A stretch of DNA of 12,032 nucleotides from Selenomonadaceae bacterium (lineage in GTDB: Bacteria > Bacillota > Negativicutes > Selenomonadales > Selenomonadaceae), in contig JAFUTM010000231.1 in assembly GCA_017484235.1 (NCBI GenBank), positions 1-12,032 on the forward strand. The letters are read 5' to 3'. Position numbers and translations under genes: made by a program. The notes beneath the pieces are model-generated. The model searched no databases, was not told the DNA's origin, and saw only the letters and a list, made by a program, of their open reading frames with translations. Positions 1 through 6,824 of this stretch are shown here, piece after piece. Each line of letters opens with the position of its first letter. The stretch's first letter is position 1.

Positions 1-11
1 AAAAAGACCGC

Positions 12-54
12 AATAAAAAATCCTTTGAGTTAAAACGAACGCCTCAAAGGATTT
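12..54 (-). terminator. Rho-independent terminator after wecB
   Basis: Perfect 12-bp inverted repeat: AAATCCTTTGAG (54-43 on the minus strand) pairs with CTCAAAGGATTT (29-18), loop of 13 bases, followed on the minus strand by a T-rich tail (TTT ATT). It lies 22 bases past the wecB stop codon, so it should end the wecA-wecB transcript. The plus-strand side is also followed by a short T-rich run, so it might work in both directions. Confidence 0.85.
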
Positions 55-75
55 ATTTTTATGTAACAGATTGTT

Positions 76-1230
76 TTAGTTTATGGCAAACTCTTCTGGT
101 GGATTGTCTGTAAAGTGGTAATGCCAAAGGAGTGCGTCAATGATACGAGTAGCCGCGTTGCCGTCACCATAAGGATTAGCCGCCTGAGCCATTTTATCAT
201 ACTCGCGCTTGTCGGTCAGCAGGAGTTTCGTCTCGTTAAAGACTCTGTCTCTGTCGGTGCCAATGAGTTTAACTGTGCCGGCGGAAACCGCTTCCGGCCG
301 TTCGGTTGTATCGCGCAGAACCAAAACGGGCTTACCGAGAGCCGGCGCCTCTTCCTGCACGCCACCGGAATCCGTCAAGATGAGATAAGCCCTCGACATC
401 AAATTGGCGAAAGGTTCATAGTCAAGCGGATCAATGAGATGAACGGATTTAAGTCCGCCGAGTTCAGCGTTGACGAGTTCGCGAACTTTAGGATTCTTTT
501 GAACAGGGAAAACGACTTCAACGTCAGTGAACTCTTCGGTTAAGGCTTTAAGCGCCTTGTAAACGTGACGCATCGGCTCGCCCAGATTTTCACGGCGATG
601 AGTGGTCACTAAGATAATGCGCTTGTGGTCATAGTCAATTTTGGCAAGCAGTTCGCTGTCGAAGGTGAAATGATTGCTTACAGTCTGATGAAGAGCGTCA
701 ATGACGGTGTTGCCGGTGACGAAGATTTTGCCGCTGTCGACGTGTTCAGCGAGGAGATTATTTTTTGAGGTCTGAGTCGGCGCGAAGTGCAGATCAGTGA
801 TTGCACCGGTCAGCTTGCGATTCATCTCTTCAGGGAAAGGCGAATATTTGTTGCCCGTCCGAAGACCGGCCTCAACGTGACCGACGGCAATTTGATGATA
901 ATAAGCCGCCAATGCACCGGCAAAAGTAGTAGTTGTGTCGCCGTGAACGAGAACAATATCGGGCTGCACATCTGTAAGAACTGTGTCAAGACCATTGAGA
1001 GCACGCGTCGTAATATCAAAGAGCGTCTGGTTGGACGCCATTATATCCAAATCGAAGTCTGGTTTAATATTGAAAAGTCTGAGAACCTGGTCGAGCATAT
1101 CGCGGTGCTGGGCCGTCACCGTCACGATTGGAGTAAACTGAGGATGTCGTGCCAGCTCCAATACGACCGGCGCCATTTTAATAGCTTCCGGTCTCGTTCC
1201 AAACACCGTCATTACTTTCAACTTATCCAC
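76..1230 (-). CDS. wecB: UDP-N-acetylglucosamine 2-epimerase (non-hydrolysing)
   Basis: Cytosolic enzyme that interconverts UDP-GlcNAc and UDP-ManNAc, feeding ManNAc-containing surface polysaccharides. From the chosen start the protein has 384 residues, the usual family length. Family blocks are clear: GTRPEAIKMAP near residue 12, HGDTTTTFAGA near 96, VEAGLRTGN near 119, TTHRREN near 209, and TDSGGVQEEAPALGKPVLVLR near 286; the TTHRREN and SGG segments belong to the nucleotide-binding side of this GT-B-like fold. The reading frame opens at a TTG at 1245, but GTG at 1230 is preferred because GGTGGTG (1243-1237) lies 6 bases upstream and the product then begins MDKLKVMTVFGTRPE, close to typical family N-termini. 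It follows wecA by about 100 bases on the same strand and probably shares its promoter. The gene symbol could equally be mnaA. Product call very secure; start less so. Confidence 0.95.
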   Translation of the reverse strand: MDKLKVMTVFGTRPEAIKMAPVVLELARHPQFTPIVTVTAQHRDMLDQVLRLFNIKPDFDLDIMASNQTLFDITTRALNGLDTVLTDVQPDIVLVHGDTTTTFAGALAAYYHQIAVGHVEAGLRTGNKYSPFPEEMNRKLTGAITDLHFAPTQTSKNNLLAEHVDSGKIFVTGNTVIDALHQTVSNHFTFDSELLAKIDYDHKRIILVTTHRRENLGEPMRHVYKALKALTEEFTDVEVVFPVQKNPKVRELVNAELGGLKSVHLIDPLDYEPFANLMSRAYLILTDSGGVQEEAPALGKPVLVLRDTTERPEAVSAGTVKLIGTDRDRVFNETKLLLTDKREYDKMAQAANPYGDGNAATRIIDALLWHYHFTDNPPEEFAIN

Positions 1231-1250
1231 CAACAACACCACCAAAAATA

Positions 1251-1328
1251 ATTAGGAATTGTAAATTAGGAATGAGGAATTAAAACCATCTCCCCAATTC
1301 AACATTCCTCATTCATCATTCCTCATTA
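1251..1328. repeat. GGAAT-type dispersed repeat, palindromic copy
   Basis: Fills the gap between wecA stop and wecB start. The left half (1251-1281) matches 2471-2501 at 29 of 31 positions by eye. The right half (1296-1328) carries the same words on the opposite strand (ATTCCTCATT twice), so the whole is an imperfect inverted repeat around a 12-16-base centre. It begins 2 bases after the wecA stop codon when read in the direction of transcription. Could form a hairpin in the wecA-wecB mRNA; function unknown. Confidence 0.7.
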
Positions 1329-1330
1329 GT

Positions 1331-2371
1331 CTAAGCATTTCGCATAGTAAAGATGCCGATTTTCTTAGCGCCGTAAAAAATCGCGGTAACAACAACGATA
1401 AGAATCATCACAGCAATCTGACTGCTAACCTCAGTGAGGGCAACCGCACTCAAGCCGAGAAGAGCACTTATAACGTACATAAGCAAAACCGCCTGACGCT
1501 GAGTAAAACCAAGCCCAAGCAACCTATGATGAAGATGCCCTTTGTCCGGTTGAAAAATAGGCACACCGCCTCTGTACCGTCGCACGATTGCAAAAGTCGT
1601 ATCCATAATCGGCAGACCAAGTGCCAAAATCGGAACGATGAGGGCAATGGTCGCCGCACACTTTACCGCGCCAATGATTGAAATACCGGCAAGCATAAAA
1701 CCTAAGAACATGGAGCCGGTATCGCCCATAAAGATGCACGCCGGATTGAAGTTGTAGTACAAAAATCCAATTGCCGCACCAGCCAGAGCCGCAGTTAAGA
1801 CGGCGACGAGTAAGATATTATCTTCCAGCGCAACGAGCAGTATCGTTATCGCAGCAATAGCCGATATGCCAGCCGCAAGTCCGTCGAGACCGTCAATTAG
1901 GTTGACCGTGTTAGTCAGACCAACGAGCCAGAAGATAGTTGCCGGAATAGCGAACCACTCCAAATAAATATAGTCGCCAAATGGATCAGTGATAAAATCG
2001 ATTCTGACATCGAAAGCAATCACTAATACCGCAGCGGCAACTATTTGACCGAGTAATTTAACCTTAGCCGGCAGATTTTTATAGTCATCAATGATTCCGA
2101 CTGCAACAATCAGCGTGCCGGAAACAATTAAGCCCACCACTTCAAAGAAAACATCACTCGTCATATCGGCAAACGCCATAACCGTAAGCATAGAAGCCAT
2201 AAACGCGATGTATATGCCGAGACCGCCAATTCGCGGTATAGGCTTTTTATGGACTTTTCGGGCGTCCGGCTTATCAAGCGCACCTGTTTTCGCGGCGAGC
2301 AATATCACCGCCGGCGTTACAAATAAAGCTACTCCTACTGCAAGGATAAATGCCAAGATATATTCAGGCAT
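1331..2371 (-). CDS. wecA: Undecaprenyl-phosphate GlcNAc-1-phosphate transferase family (WecA/TagO-like)
   Basis: Integral membrane enzyme of the MraY/WecA/TagO family: moves a sugar-1-phosphate (most likely GlcNAc-1-P) from a UDP-sugar to undecaprenyl phosphate, the first step of lipid-linked polysaccharide or teichoic-type polymer synthesis. At 346 residues it is of normal length with about ten hydrophobic stretches. Visible motifs: DKPDARKVHK (33-42) followed by PRIGG, the Mg-binding IIDD (93-96), NLIDGLDGLAAG (157-168), FMGDTGS (214-220), and the HLHHRL loop (279-284) that separates WecA/TagO-type enzymes from MraY. ATG start at 2371 with GAGGAG 8-9 bases upstream. The next gene encodes the UDP-GlcNAc 2-epimerase, which supports a polysaccharide role. 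tagO is an alternative name; the acceptor sugar chain cannot be read from this window. Confidence 0.93.
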   Translation of the reverse strand: MPEYILAFILAVGVALFVTPAVILLAAKTGALDKPDARKVHKKPIPRIGGLGIYIAFMASMLTVMAFADMTSDVFFEVVGLIVSGTLIVAVGIIDDYKNLPAKVKLLGQIVAAAVLVIAFDVRIDFITDPFGDYIYLEWFAIPATIFWLVGLTNTVNLIDGLDGLAAGISAIAAITILLVALEDNILLVAVLTAALAGAAIGFLYYNFNPACIFMGDTGSMFLGFMLAGISIIGAVKCAATIALIVPILALGLPIMDTTFAIVRRYRGGVPIFQPDKGHLHHRLLGLGFTQRQAVLLMYVISALLGLSAVALTEVSSQIAVMILIVVVTAIFYGAKKIGIFTMRNA

Positions 2372-2415
2372 CGTGTCACTCCTCTACAACAGACAATTAA
2401 TTTTAAAATTAGTTT

Positions 2416-2444
2416 ATTATAGTATAATATAACAGCATTGTCAA
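2416..2444 (-). promoter_or_regulatory. Consensus sigma-A promoter of wecA-wecB
   Basis: On the minus strand TTGACA (2444-2439), a 17-base spacer, then TATAAT (2421-2416): a perfect match to the housekeeping consensus at both hexamers and at spacing. Transcription should start near 2409, giving a leader of about 38 bases before the wecA ATG at 2371. The spacer itself is AT-rich. Confidence 0.85.
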
Positions 2445-2470
2445 GTGTTTACAAATGCAGAATATTTTTA

Positions 2471-2700
2471 ATTAGGAATTGTGAATTAGGAATGACGAAT
2501 TGAAAATGGCGTTCTAAAAAATGGCCGAACGTGATGCTAACCACGAACTGAGAAAATCGCCGAACAGGACGTGAGGCGTTCCCGAACGCGGCGAGCGTGA
2601 TGCGAGGCAGTGAGGGGAGTTCTTTGCTTCTTTCTTTCAAAAGAAAGAAGGCTCTAATTAAAAAAAATTTAACTAAGCAACAACCATAAAATAAAATGAA
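2471..2700. repeat. Composite intergenic repeat, copy A
   Basis: The gene-free stretch 2372-2704 (333 bases) holds the wecA leader and promoter, then this element. Parts in order: GGAAT-type module (2471-2501); GC-rich core (about 2521-2616) with GAACGTGATG at 2527 and GAGCGTGATGCGA at 2593; a perfect 11-bp hairpin with a 2-base loop (arms 2627-2637 and 2640-2650); and an AT-rich tail (2656-2700) ending just after the stop codon of the RTX gene. Core, hairpin position and tail all match copy B at 6597-6824. A 95-residue open frame across it on the minus strand looks like a chance product. The hairpin lacks a T tract on either side that would make it a standard terminator. Confidence 0.8.
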
Positions 2701-2704
2701 ATGC

Positions 2705-5689
2705 TTAATTCTTATTGCGAAACGCAGAACTAACAACGGAATTACCGTCTGGCTTAACTATTGAGATGAGCGATTGACCATTTTTCGGCAATAGATCGAC
2801 GCTGCAATCCACTGCAATCGCATTAGATTCAGTTTCAATCATTGAGTCTATATCCGTCGTTGCAAGAAGGTTATCATCAGCGGCAAACCAATAATCAGTT
2901 TCAACAAAGTTAGCAGCCTTCGTTGACTTAGTATATTTATCATTTGAAATCGTGTTGCCGTCCGCGTCGACCAGTGTAATCTTTTTCGACTTGCCACCCT
3001 TAACTGTAAGCTGCCCGTCACCAACATTAAAGATGACGTTTTTACCTTTGACTGTAACGGAATCAATTTCGTCTTCAATCATTATGGAATCTTGACCGGC
3101 TTTATAGTCAGTAATAACGTCACTGCCTTGACCGTCGTAAACGAAAATGTCCTTGCCATTGCCGCCAGTTAATGTATCGTTGCCCACTCCACCAGCAAGT
3201 GTGTCAGCGCCACTGCCACCTTTTAGTTTATCGTTGCCTTCCTCGCCATAAAGCGCCGTAGGCTTCTTGCCAGCAGTTATCGTATTTGACAAGTCATTGC
3301 CGTGAATCGTTAAAGATTTTTTAAATGACGTTGCCTTCACCGTCTTGACCGTCGGAGCATAGTTAGCCAAATCAATCACATCAGATTTAAACTTAGTGCC
3401 AACTGTAATTTGTGTCTTGCTGCTGTTGTATTTGAGACCAGTCGGCAGCTTATTAACAGTTGTGTTTGTTGTGGTGGTCTCAGTACCGGTTGAGGTGTCG
3501 GCGGTCGAAGTATCAGTGGTCGTTGAGGTATCACTTGAGGTGCCGCTATTGTCGGAGCCGGAGCTACTGCCCGCAATAATCGTCTCATTTGCACCGACTA
3601 CTTTGCTGTGCGAATATGATTCATTCGTGTAATGGTAAACAATTTCTTTGCCAACTGCATATCGTATCGTAATACTGCCATCGCCAATATACAGCTTTAC
3701 ATCTCTGTCATCGGATTCAAATTTGCTGATAGTGGTGCCGTCTATCACGATATATTTATCCGAACTATAGCCGCCGCCAATAGTATCGTTTCCGTCGCCA
3801 TTTTTATAATAGATACGGGTATATTTATTATCTTCAGTAGTTGGACCCATATCAATGCGGTCATCACCAGCTCCGGCGTGAATCGTCATATCGCTGGTGT
3901 TGTCAAGCATTATATAGTCGTTATTTGAACCGCCAAAAACAGTGGAACCAAATTCATCAGTTATAGTCTTACTGATTGGTGAATCCTTTGCGCCCGCCGA
4001 GCCACTCACTACAGTTGATTGAATAGCACCGCCTCCAACACGATAATTTATTGTTTCGTTGATAGAGTTTCTGAGCCTTATGCTGCCGTTGCCAACGTGT
4101 ATTATCGTATCTCTATCGTTGTCAGTATCAATTCTGCTTATCGTGCCGCTGGTTATGCTTATCACGCGCTTTACATTTGAATCATAACCAGCACCGGAGC
4201 CAGCACCATAACCGATAATAGTATCGTTTCCATCGCCGTCCGCATAGTTAAAGAAAAGTGTCTTATCATTGTGGATTTTTGCAGAGGTCTTAAAATCACT
4301 GACCGGTCCAATCTCAATAGAGTCATTACCAGTGCCAGCATCAATCGTGGCAATCAAAACTTCGTCAAGATAGATTGTATCGTTACCAGCACCACCACTC
4401 ATACTGACATTGCCGTCAATTTTATTATACATAGTTTCAGTATTTATGCCATATGAGCCTCTGGCTCTAATATAATCATTGTCGCCGCCGCCGTCAATTG
4501 TAATGTTGGAGTCCAGAACTACATCAATGGAATCATCACCAGCACCGCCATAAATGGTCTCAGTTAATGTTAGATTTTCATCAGAATGGTGATACGCTAT
4601 TATAGTATCATTTCCGGCAGCACCATTAATCAAATTGTCAGTTCTTGCAGCCTTAATTAAATCATCACCGTCACCGGCGTCAACTGTAGAGGCAGTCGAT
4701 TTAGTATACGGAGTTAAAATAGGTCTATTGTCATACTTACTCCGATTCTCTCGCTCAGCCGCTACGCCAATTGAAATAGTATCGCTGCCGGTGCCGCCGT
4801 TGATTATCACTCCACTTGCCAGATTAGATATTGAGTCATTGCCGCCCAAACCATTAATTATTACGGCTTTGTCACTATTCTCATAATTGTCGTTGCCCTC
4901 CGTCAAGTTAATGATATTTGTTTCATTCGTAGAAGTCTGACCATTCTGAACTACAGTGACTGCAGTCTTGCGTGCATCTTTAAGAGTAATTGAGCCATTT
5001 CCAATGTTGAGAAGAATATCATTGCCGCTGTTGAGTGAGCTGTCCACTTTGCCGCTGGTTATATGGATTGTGTCACCGTCTGTATAACCTGTGACAATAT
5101 CGTTACCATCGCCAATTGAATATTCAATAACATTGTGTACGGCGTTACGGCTTTTGCCCGATCTAGCAAGAAATGAAATTGTATCATTACCTGCACCGGA
5201 GTTGATGAGTGAATTTTGACCATATGCACTCTTATTAAATATCGAATCATTACCAACTCCAGTTGTAATAGTTGAATCTCTAATTCCACTAGTGAGAATA
5301 GCTAAATTATTACCGTCACCCAAATCTACCAGGCAATCGGCAATGCTATTTTGGAGTGTATCATGTCCTTCACCTGCATTAATTATAGAACCGGAGAAAG
5401 TTCCCTTTATATAATTATTGCCACTTCCTGCATCAACAATCATATTTGTAGAAAACCAGCCGCTAATTATTGTGTCATTACCTTCACCTGCAAAGATATG
5501 AGCATTAGAGTCTCCTGCGCCATCATCATAATTAGAGCCGTCAAGTGCAATTCCGGTACCAGTGAGCTGAATTTTATCATCACCGGCACCAGCTTCAATG
5601 GTTGCATATCGACCTTTGTTTACAATACTATCTGCATCGCTAGTGCCAACAATAATTTTACTCTCTTCACTATTTTGAATGACATTCAT
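2705..5689 (-). CDS. Large RTX-like calcium-binding repeat protein, probably secreted
   Basis: 994 residues, glycine- and aspartate-rich, low in lysine and aromatic residues, no N-terminal signal peptide. At least 15 GGxGxDxUx-like motifs are visible (for example AGAGDDKI at 33, AGEGNDTI at 67, SGAGNDTI at 164, GGAGDDSI at 381, GGAGNDTI at 432). Most are 18-21 residues apart; a canonical 9-residue block lies at 814-859. Four copies of a separate module occur (189-250, 481-552, 627-688, 849-911). A Ser/Thr-rich linker spans about 706-745. The C-terminal 75 residues are non-repetitive, with YWFAADDN (933-940), and are a plausible place for an uncleaved type I secretion signal. RTX proteins fold into calcium-filled beta-rolls after export; many are adhesins, S-layer-like proteins or enzymes. 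No catalytic domain is seen, so an adhesive or surface-structural role is more likely than a toxin. ATG at 5689 with GGAGGTG 7 bases upstream. The gene starts 42 bases after ecfA. No ABC exporter, membrane fusion protein or TolC gene is in the window. Confidence 0.9.
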   Translation of the reverse strand: MNVIQNSEESKIIVGTSDADSIVNKGRYATIEAGAGDDKIQLTGTGIALDGSNYDDGAGDSNAHIFAGEGNDTIISGWFSTNMIVDAGSGNNYIKGTFSGSIINAGEGHDTLQNSIADCLVDLGDGNNLAILTSGIRDSTITTGVGNDSIFNKSAYGQNSLINSGAGNDTISFLARSGKSRNAVHNVIEYSIGDGNDIVTGYTDGDTIHITSGKVDSSLNSGNDILLNIGNGSITLKDARKTAVTVVQNGQTSTNETNIINLTEGNDNYENSDKAVIINGLGGNDSISNLASGVIINGGTGSDTISIGVAAERENRSKYDNRPILTPYTKSTASTVDAGDGDDLIKAARTDNLINGAAGNDTIIAYHHSDENLTLTETIYGGAGDDSIDVVLDSNITIDGGGDNDYIRARGSYGINTETMYNKIDGNVSMSGGAGNDTIYLDEVLIATIDAGTGNDSIEIGPVSDFKTSAKIHNDKTLFFNYADGDGNDTIIGYGAGSGAGYDSNVKRVISITSGTISRIDTDNDRDTIIHVGNGSIRLRNSINETINYRVGGGAIQSTVVSGSAGAKDSPISKTITDEFGSTVFGGSNNDYIMLDNTSDMTIHAGAGDDRIDMGPTTEDNKYTRIYYKNGDGNDTIGGGYSSDKYIVIDGTTISKFESDDRDVKLYIGDGSITIRYAVGKEIVYHYTNESYSHSKVVGANETIIAGSSSGSDNSGTSSDTSTTTDTSTADTSTGTETTTTNTTVNKLPTGLKYNSSKTQITVGTKFKSDVIDLANYAPTVKTVKATSFKKSLTIHGNDLSNTITAGKKPTALYGEEGNDKLKGGSGADTLAGGVGNDTLTGGNGKDIFVYDGQGSDVITDYKAGQDSIMIEDEIDSVTVKGKNVIFNVGDGQLTVKGGKSKKITLVDADGNTISNDKYTKSTKAANFVETDYWFAADDNLLATTDIDSMIETESNAIAVDCSVDLLPKNGQSLISIVKPDGNSVVSSAFRNKN
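2957..3145 (-). repeat. RTX gene internal module, copy 4
   Basis: Encodes residues 849-911. Shares the pattern of the other copies: opening Y-x-GxGxDxI (YDGQGSDVITDY), a 'DSIMI' strand, an 'xDSVTVKGKNVIFNVGDG' stretch, and a closing QLTVKGG...ITLV. It directly follows the canonical nonapeptide block, the usual arrangement at the C-terminal end of RTX regions. Confidence 0.6.
3113..3250 (-). repeat. Canonical RTX nonapeptide block
   Basis: Encodes residues 814-859, where the glycine-rich motif recurs every 9 residues (GEEGNDKLK, GGSGADTLA, GGVGNDTLT, GGNGKDIFV, then GQGSDVI). This is the only part of the protein with the textbook tandem spacing, and so the most certain calcium beta-roll. Confidence 0.8.
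3455..3574 (-). repeat. Ser/Thr-rich low-complexity linker in RTX gene
   Basis: Encodes residues about 706-745, almost entirely Ser, Thr, Asp and Gly with reiterated TSTxTDTST-type words. It separates the N-terminal 700-residue repeat region from the C-terminal block. Likely a flexible, possibly glycosylated spacer; the reiteration could allow length variation between strains. Confidence 0.65.
3626..3811 (-). repeat. RTX gene internal module, copy 3
   Basis: Encodes residues 627-688: opens YYKNGDGNDTIGGG, then YIVIDGTTISKF, acidic DDRD, LYIGDGSITIRYAVGKEIVY. Aligns by eye with residues 481-552, including the T-I-S-[KR] strand and the I-G-[ND]-G-S-I-[TR] hairpin. Confidence 0.6.
4034..4249 (-). 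repeat. RTX gene internal module, copy 2
   Basis: Encodes residues 481-552: NYADGDGNDTIIGYG, then VISITSGTISRI, acidic DTDNDRDTII, HVGNGSIRLRNSINETINY. About ten residues longer than the other copies because of a Gly-rich insertion (GAGSGAGYD) after the opening motif. Confidence 0.6.
4940..5125 (-). repeat. RTX gene internal module, copy 1
   Basis: Encodes residues 189-250: EYSIGDGNDIVTGYTDGDTIHITSG opening, then SGNDILLNIGNGSITLKDARKTAVTVV closing. Same order of strands as copies 2-4, with only low nucleotide identity between copies, suggesting old duplications. Confidence 0.6.
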
Positions 5690-5731
5690 TGCAAAACACC
5701 TCCATCAACTATTACTTAAAACGATAACAAA

Positions 5732-6574
5732 TCAATTATTAATAACTGCGCTGGCAAAATCGTCGGCGGACAAAATATTTGTTGGCAGATTAAAGCCTTT
5801 TTTGCGAAGACGATAAGTCATTTCCACTGCGATTGGCACATCTAAACCAAGATTTTTAATCTCATCAACGCAAGTAAAGACTTTCTTTGGAGTGCCGGTC
5901 TTAACGATTTGACCTTTATCCATAATAAAAACACGATCAGCAAGGGCTGCCTCGTCCATAAAATGAGTTATATAAACGATGGTTAAGCCTTGCTTATCGT
6001 GTAGCCTTTTGACAGTCGCGAGTACTTCGGCGCGGCCTTGTGGGTCGAGCATAGCAGTTGGTTCATCAAGCACAATGCATTTTGTCTGAAGTGCAAGTGC
6101 ACCAGCAATGGCAATGCGCTGTTTCTGACCACCGGAGAGTTTATGCGGCGCGAAGTTTTTATAATCAAGCATATTGACAGCGTTTAAAGATAAATCTACA
6201 CGCCGCTGGATTTCATCTGGCGCAATGCCGAGATTTTCTGGACCGAAGGCAATATCATCTTCAACGAGCGCAGCAATGATCTGATTGTCTGGATTTTGGA
6301 ACACCATACCGACCGTCGAACGAATGTGCCAAAGGTTAGCTTCAACAGAAGTATCCATATCGTCAACGTAAACTTTGCCAGTCGTCGGCAATAGAAGTGC
6401 ATTCAAATGTTTGGCAAGTGTGGATTTGCCGCTGCCGTTTGTGCCGATGATAGCAACAAATTCGCCTTCATCAACATCAAAAATAACGTTAGTAAGCGCA
6501 GCGTTATGACGCGACTCACTAATATATTTATAACTAACACCTTCAACGCGAAGGATTTTTTTATTTGAACCCAA
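5732..6574 (-). CDS. ecfA: Energy-coupling factor transporter ATPase (EcfA/CbiO type)
   Basis: ATP-binding subunit of an ECF-type vitamin or metal-ion importer; it would work at the inner face of the cytoplasmic membrane as one of a pair of ATPases on the EcfT scaffold. 280 residues, normal for the family. Motifs: Walker A GTNGSGKST (44-52), Q-loop VFQNPDNQ (91-98) followed by VEDDIAFGPENLG, which is typical of EcfA/CbiO proteins, signature LSGGQKQRIAIAGAL (146-160), Walker B CIVLDEPTAMLDP (166-178), and switch His204 in YITHFMDEA. The start is TTG at 6574, supported by GAGGTGG (6591-6585) 10 bases upstream; no ATG fits. No second ATPase, EcfT or substrate-binding S component is present beside it, so substrate is unknown. 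Upstream lies composite repeat B; downstream the RTX gene begins after 42 bases. Confidence 0.93.
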   Translation of the reverse strand: MGSNKKILRVEGVSYKYISESRHNAALTNVIFDVDEGEFVAIIGTNGSGKSTLAKHLNALLLPTTGKVYVDDMDTSVEANLWHIRSTVGMVFQNPDNQIIAALVEDDIAFGPENLGIAPDEIQRRVDLSLNAVNMLDYKNFAPHKLSGGQKQRIAIAGALALQTKCIVLDEPTAMLDPQGRAEVLATVKRLHDKQGLTIVYITHFMDEAALADRVFIMDKGQIVKTGTPKKVFTCVDEIKNLGLDVPIAVEMTYRLRKKGFNLPTNILSADDFASAVINN

Positions 6575-6596
6575 AATAAACTTACCACCTCAAACT

Positions 6597-6824
6597 AATG
6601 AGGAATGCTAAATGAGAAATGAGGAACAAAATTATCGTAGTTTTGTGGCCTAACTTGTATATATCGCTCCCAAAAATCGCGAACGTGATGTGAGCGCTTC
6701 CCGAGCGCGACTGAGCGTGATGCGAAGTCAGCGAGGCGTGTTTCTGCTTCTCTTTGCACGCTCAAAGAGAAGTTTCAAACATAAAAAGATTTAACTACAA
6801 AAACAAACGATAAGATAAAAACAA
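6597..6824. repeat. Composite intergenic repeat, copy B
   Basis: Fills almost the whole gap between rplI and ecfA. Parts in order: GGAAT-type module (6597-6625, AATGAGGAATG then GAGAAATGAGGAA); a divergent spacer; a GC-rich core (6676-6740) with GAACGTGATG at 6681, TTCCCGAGCGCG at 6698, GAGCGTGATGCGA at 6713; a perfect 10-bp hairpin CTTCTCTTTG/CAAAGAGAAG (6747-6756, 6763-6772, 6-base loop); and an AT-rich tail (6779-6824) running to the rplI stop codon. The core aligns with 2557-2616 of copy A across about 60 bases with small gaps, and copy A has an extra partial core unit. The hairpin starts 53 bases past the rplI stop, nearly the same distance as in copy A (55). Confidence 0.8.

Noticed and set aside
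115..543. A 142-codon plus-strand open frame (and another at 787-1251) opposite wecB.
   Set aside because: Antisense to a well-conserved epimerase; the product looks like no family and no ribosome binding site stands before it.
2627..2650. Hairpins in the composite repeats (also 6747-6772) as rho-independent terminators.
   Set aside because: On neither strand is the stem followed directly by a T tract; on the minus strand the next bases are CAAAGAA and CAGAAAC. They may still affect RNA stability.
2449..2736. A 95-codon open frame on the minus strand across composite repeat A.
   Set aside because: It overlaps the end of the RTX gene, runs through the repeat and hairpin, has no good ribosome binding site and no protein-like composition; it is a by-product of the repeat.
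2957..5600. Regularly spaced repeats resembling a CRISPR array.
   Set aside because: The repeats keep an open reading frame, encode Gly/Asp-rich RTX motifs and vary in DNA sequence; there are no identical repeats with unique spacers and no cas genes.
2705..5689. RTX protein as a cytolysin or protease.
   Set aside because: No hydrophobic pore-forming region, acylation-site context or HExxH-type motif was found; the chain is repeats throughout.
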